Below are positions 60,708-64,000 of a stretch of DNA of 64,000 bases, in pieces; within the stretch, counting starts at the first letter, position 1, and each line of letters starts with the position of its first letter. The position numbers and the translations under genes were made by a program. The notes beneath the pieces are model-generated. The model ran no database searches. It was not told the origin of the DNA and saw nothing but the letters and a program-made list of their open reading frames with translations. Source of the stretch: Paenibacillus arenosi (lineage in GTDB: Bacteria > Bacillota > Bacilli > Paenibacillales > Paenibacillaceae); the NCBI RefSeq assembly GCF_014841135.1, contig NZ_JACYTN010000015.1, positions 1-64,000 on the forward strand, written 5' to 3'.

Positions 60708-61802
60708 TTATCCGTTTTTAAGTCTAAAGTCTTCCATAAACTGTACTAAAGCCTCACAACTAGAGCGTGGAACCGCGTTGTAAATAGAGGCCCGAAGCCC
60801 CCCTACACTACGATGCCCTTTCAACCCTACGAAGCCAGCTTGCTCCGCTTGAGCAGCAAATGCCTTCTCCAACTCTTCGGTGGCAAGACGGAAGGTAACG
60901 TTCATAATTGAACGACTAGCTTGCTCTGCACAACCACGATAGAAGCCATCACTGTTATCAATCGCGTTATAAATAAGCTGCGCTTTATATTCATTGGCCA
61001 CTTGAACCGCACTCAAGCCACCTTGCTCTTTAAGCCATTCCAATACAAGCTTCACCATATAAATAGAGAAAGATGGAGGTGTGTTGTACAACGAATTGTT
61101 TTTGTAAGCTGTGCTGTAACGCATCATAGTTGGTATTGTCTTTGGACTATTAGCTATGAGCTCTTCCTTCGCAATGACAACGGTAACGCCAGATGGACCA
61201 AGATTTTTCTGTGCACCCGCATAAATCATCCCAAACTGAGATACATCGATAGGACGACACAATATATCACTGGACATATCTACGATGAGCGGCACATCAC
61301 CTGTATTAGGGTAAGCATGGAACTGAGTACCTTCAATCGTTTCGTTGGATGTGAGATGCAAATAAGCAGCTTGTTCTGGCAATTGTAGATCAGATAAGGA
61401 TGGAATACTCATAAATTTATCCGCTTCAGATGACGAAACAACTTGTATTTCTCCCACCAACTGTGCTTCTTGGATCGCCTTCGTTGCCCAGCTACCAGTG
61501 TTCACATACGCACCGACTTTGCCCGTGGCGAGTAAATTAAGCGGAATCATCGCAAATTGGGTACTTGCTCCACCTTGCATGAACAGCACATCATATCCCG
61601 CAGGAATATTAAGCAGTTCCTTCATTAAAGACTTCGCTTCATTGTGCACACCTTCATACACGCCGCCGCGATGTGACATTTCCATAATCGACATGCCTGT
61701 GCCTGCAAATTCGACGAATTCCGTCTGCGCACGCTCCAGCACTTCAAGCGGCAATGCTGCTGGTCCAGCATTGAAGTTATAAGCTCGTTGACGTTGATCC
61801 AT
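60708..61802 (-). CDS. serC: Phosphoserine aminotransferase
   Basis: The product is 364 aa, the usual length. The ATG has GGTGGAGG upstream. The start (NFNAGPAALPLEVLE), FMQGGASTQFAMIPLNLL and the PLP lysine in YAGAQKNLGPSG (about residue 195) identify SerC, which makes O-phosphoserine from 3-phosphohydroxypyruvate and glutamate. It is monocistronic with a good promoter at 61849-61877 and its own terminator. Confidence 0.96.
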   Translation of the reverse strand: MDQRQRAYNFNAGPAALPLEVLERAQTEFVEFAGTGMSIMEMSHRGGVYEGVHNEAKSLMKELLNIPAGYDVLFMQGGASTQFAMIPLNLLATGKVGAYVNTGSWATKAIQEAQLVGEIQVVSSSEADKFMSIPSLSDLQLPEQAAYLHLTSNETIEGTQFHAYPNTGDVPLIVDMSSDILCRPIDVSQFGMIYAGAQKNLGPSGVTVVIAKEELIANSPKTIPTMMRYSTAYKNNSLYNTPPSFSIYMVKLVLEWLKEQGGLSAVQVANEYKAQLIYNAIDNSDGFYRGCAEQASRSIMNVTFRLATEELEKAFAAQAEQAGFVGLKGHRSVGGLRASIYNAVPRSSCEALVQFMEDFRLKNG

Positions 61803-61848
61803 ATGTCCTCCACCTTTTCCCCATTATAGCTTCCGAAATATTATTGTA

Positions 61849-61877
61849 ATGATATCAGGTAATGACATCTCCTTCAA
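61849..61877 (-). promoter_or_regulatory. Sigma-A promoter of serC
   Basis: On the minus strand, TTGAAG (61872-61877), 17 bases and TATCAT (61849-61854), with a TGA extension before the -10. Confidence 0.65.
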
Positions 61878-61989
61878 CCACATATTTTACGAAAAATAGA
61901 ATGAATCCATATCTATATTGTTCGGTTATAAGCAAATATCGCGAATGATTTCTCTATAACTTCGTTCTGCAGACTACTTATTTCCGAAA

Positions 61990-62047
61990 TAAAAGAACCC
62001 CTCCTTGAGATTGTCGCTACGAACGGCATTTTCACTCAAAGAGGGGT
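61990..62047 (-). terminator. Terminator downstream of glnA
   Basis: ACCCCTC (61997-62003) pairs with GAGGGGT (62041-62047), and an inner TTGAG/CTCAA lengthens the stem. TTCTTTTATTT follows on the minus strand. It lies 86 bases after the glnA stop. Confidence 0.75.
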
Positions 62048-62132
62048 ATATTGTGTACATTTTGAAAACTTATTCGAATGATTCCAACTTCATAAAACGC
62101 CCAGCTCTGTACTAAGCCAAACTACCTATTTA

Positions 62133-63557
62133 TTAGCAATCGAAGTAGAGGCTGTACTCTTGCGGATGAATACGAATCGCTACTGACTTCGCTTCACCAC
62201 GTTTGAAGTTGATATAGTTATTGATGAAGTCTTTGGAGAATACGCCACCATCGAGCAAGAACTCGTGATCAGCTTCAAGTGCCGCAAGCGCTTCTTCCAT
62301 TGTACCTGGTACGCTGCGAATCTCATGCTTCTCCGCATCAGACAATTCGTAAATGTTTTTATCAAATGGACCATAGCCAAGTGCACGCGGATCCAACTTA
62401 CGCTTAATTCCATCCAAGCCAGCCATCAACATAGCTGCGAATGCCAAGTATGGGTTAGCTGTGGAGTCAGGCGTACGGAACTCGATACGGCAGCCTTTTG
62501 GCGTTACCGCTGCAACTGGAATACGGATCGCAGCAGAACGGTTACCTTTAGAGAATACCAAGTTAACTGGTGCCTCATAACCAGGAACGAGGCGCTTAAA
62601 GGAGTTCGTTGACGGATTCGTAATCGCAAGCAATGCTGGTGCATGGTGCAAAATACCGCCGATATAGTGCAACGCCATTTCGCTCAAGTTTGCATAACCG
62701 CCTTTTTCATAGAACAACGGTGTGTCACCATCAAAGATCGATTGGTGAACGTGCATGCCGCTACCGTTATCACCGAACAATGGCTTAGGCATAAATGTTG
62801 CTACTTTGCCGAATTGACGAGCCGTATTGTGAACGATGTATTTGTATGTCAACAAGTTATCAGCTGTTTTTCTTAATGTATCGAAGCGGAAGTTGATCTC
62901 GCCTTGACCTGCTGTTGCAACCTCATGGTGATGACGCTCAACACGAAGGCCAGCATCTTGCAACAAGCGGCAAATTTCACTGCGCAAGTCTTGTTGTGTG
63001 TCAACAGGAGCTACAGGCACATAACCGCCTTTTGTAGGAATCTTGAAGCCAAGGTTACCGCCTTCTTCTTTGCGGTTCGTGTTCCATGCAGCTTCTTCGG
63101 AATCAACAAAGAACGAAGAGCTGTTCATGGAAGTCTCGTAGCGTACATCATCGAAAATAAAGAACTCGGACTCAGGAGCGAAGTAAGCTGCAGTGCCAAC
63201 ACCAGCTGTTTGCAAAAATTGTTCTGCTTTCTCTGCAATACTGCGCGGGTCACGATCATAACGTTCGCCATCTGGTGTATGAATGTTACACATAATGATA
63301 AGCGTAGCATGGGAAGTGAACGGATCAACATAACAGCTATCTGTATCAGGCATCATAACCATATCGGATTCCTCGATACCGCGGAAGCCTGGAATCGAAG
63401 AACCATCAAAAGCAACACCATTTACGAACGTTTCAGCATCTACTTCTGTTGCAGGCAAGCTAATATGGTGTGCACGACCACTTAAGTCCACAAAACGGAA
63501 ATCTACAAACTCAATAGCTTTTTCCTTCATTAATTCCAATACACGGTTGACTGACAT
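62133..63557 (-). CDS. glnA: Glutamine synthetase, type I (GSI-beta-like)
   Basis: The product is 474 aa with GGAGGAATTGAG before the ATG. GSI motifs in order: VAFDGSSIPGF (about 48-58), ESEFFIF, NGSGMHVH (about 265-272) and AITNPSTNSFKRLVPGYEAP. It joins ammonia to glutamate using ATP. The length and the C-terminal segment DKNIYELSDAE resemble the beta subtype of enteric bacteria, whose Tyr in the matching DKNLYDLPPEE is adenylylated. The shorter alpha subtype (about 444 aa) is the usual one in Bacillota. A TnrA/GlnR-type box lies in the promoter (63692-63708). No glnR is adjacent. Confidence 0.95.
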   Translation of the reverse strand: MSVNRVLELMKEKAIEFVDFRFVDLSGRAHHISLPATEVDAETFVNGVAFDGSSIPGFRGIEESDMVMMPDTDSCYVDPFTSHATLIIMCNIHTPDGERYDRDPRSIAEKAEQFLQTAGVGTAAYFAPESEFFIFDDVRYETSMNSSSFFVDSEEAAWNTNRKEEGGNLGFKIPTKGGYVPVAPVDTQQDLRSEICRLLQDAGLRVERHHHEVATAGQGEINFRFDTLRKTADNLLTYKYIVHNTARQFGKVATFMPKPLFGDNGSGMHVHQSIFDGDTPLFYEKGGYANLSEMALHYIGGILHHAPALLAITNPSTNSFKRLVPGYEAPVNLVFSKGNRSAAIRIPVAAVTPKGCRIEFRTPDSTANPYLAFAAMLMAGLDGIKRKLDPRALGYGPFDKNIYELSDAEKHEIRSVPGTMEEALAALEADHEFLLDGGVFSKDFINNYINFKRGEAKSVAIRIHPQEYSLYFDC

Positions 63558-63633
63558 CTCAATTCCTCCCCAATTCCGAACATTAATATAGTTTATTAGT
63601 TAAATTGTTCATTTCGTTTTTGATATTGAAGTT

Positions 63634-63663
63634 ATTATAGAGCCACGCAATATCGTCCGTCAA
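63634..63663 (-). promoter_or_regulatory. Sigma-A promoter of glnA
   Basis: On the minus strand, TTGACG (63658-63663), 18 bases and a perfect TATAAT (63634-63639), about 77 bases before the start codon. Confidence 0.8.
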
Positions 63664-63691
63664 TACTCATGTCAGGTATTTTTTTATTTTA

Positions 63692-63708
63692 TGTAAGGTT
63701 TCCTAACA
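63692..63708. promoter_or_regulatory. TnrA/GlnR-type nitrogen box
   Basis: TGTAAGGTTTCCTAACA fits the consensus TGTNA-N7-TNACA at all fixed positions (the motif is self-complementary). It starts 29 bases upstream of the -35 of glnA, so GlnR or TnrA control of glnA is expected from the Bacillota model. Confidence 0.75.
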
Positions 63709-63792
63709 CCCTTATTTAGGAAGTATTTAACCACCGTATAATTCTATCTTGAAAACGCCTTATACCTCCCACATTCCGCATTCTTATCAAGC

Positions 63793-63823
63793 AAAAAAAC
63801 GACCCATTTACAGGTCGTTTTTT
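63793..63823 (-). terminator. Terminator, probably of the partial gene at the right edge
   Basis: AAAAAACGACC (63794-63804) and GGTCGTTTTTT (63813-63823) form an 11-bp stem with an 8-base loop. It is T-rich on both strands and so could work in either direction. Confidence 0.8.
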
Positions 63824-63889
63824 GTCATTCTTTAGTCATCAAATTACGTGCCATACGCTCGAACTAAATGATTATTCAAACCATCCAAC

Positions 63890-64000
63890 CTACACGAAGT
63901 AAGCAGCCTCTTGCTTCTCTGTGTTAAATGTACTTCCGCACAAAGGAGCAAGCTGCTCCAGTTCACGAAGCAAACGAGCAAACTGATCCGGGAACAAAGA
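63890..64000 (-). CDS. 3' end of an unidentified gene (C-terminal 36 residues)
   Basis: An open frame enters from the right edge and ends with TAG at 63890. The visible tail includes FARLLRELEQLAPLCG and ends QEAAYFV. A terminator follows 67 bases later. The fragment is too short for me to name the family. Confidence 0.5.
   Translation of the reverse strand, partial: SLFPDQFARLLRELEQLAPLCGSTFNTEKQEAAYFV

Noticed and set aside
60921-61388. 155-codon frame antisense to serC
   Set aside because: Shadow of a highly conserved gene; no start signals.
61803-61990. T-box or riboswitch upstream of serC
   Set aside because: I looked for the conserved T-box sequence and an antiterminator; the only hairpin is the glnA terminator further upstream, and the promoter is close to the gene.
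62904-63485. 193-codon frame antisense to glnA
   Set aside because: Shadow of glnA; the sense frame is an unmistakable glutamine synthetase.

Overview
The window looks like the chromosome of a spore-forming, moderately AT-rich member of the Bacillota, most probably a Paenibacillus. The indications are PrkA, an AbrB-type regulator, a ComP-like sensor, an exported protein with three C-terminal SLH motifs, GGAGG-type ribosome binding sites, GTG/TTG starts, a TnrA/GlnR-type box before glnA, and a very large hybrid lipopeptide synthetase locus. The genus is an inference from gene content; I ran no database search.

Layout. 1-118: 5' end of a group II intron (minus strand), class C-like, lying directly behind a transcription terminator. 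165-1445: His/Gln-rich tandem-repeat protein. 1726-14503: housekeeping and regulatory genes (prkA, a DUF2161 nuclease-like protein, a PLP aminotransferase, a ComP-like sensor, a coiled-coil/NAGPA pair, a 30-residue membrane peptide, an AbrB-like regulator, trmL, a PadR/acyl-thioesterase pair and a lipoprotein). 14650-51921: biosynthetic core, about 37 kb, all on the minus strand and so read right to left: a PKS/NRPS hybrid of 5289 aa, NRPSs of 2579 and 3570 aa, an MFS exporter and a FenF-type malonyl transacylase. 52640-57540: PadR, DUF1700, DUF4097, ABC ATPase and FtsX permease operon, same strand, just upstream of the core. 57907-64000: SLH-domain surface protein, serC, glnA and the 3' end of one more gene.

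How the core works. The loading part has the mycosubtilin/iturin plan: acyl-AMP ligase, ACP, KS without AT, ACP, aminotransferase, C. A fatty acid is activated, extended once with malonate delivered in trans by FenF, and beta-aminated. It then passes to a PCP that has only an adenylation-domain remnant before it. Seven complete adenylation domains follow (2+2+3), so a beta-amino-fatty-acyl heptapeptide is expected. Binding-pocket residues read by eye do not give the iturin sequence: Gly-like, Asp/Asn (epimerised), X, X (same pocket as residue 3, epimerised), X, Val, Val. The line ends in a condensation-superfamily domain instead of a thioesterase. The altered peptide code, the A-domain remnant and the thioesterase-free end make this the most interesting part of the window. 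The adjacent ABC operon and the MFS gene are candidates for export or self-protection.
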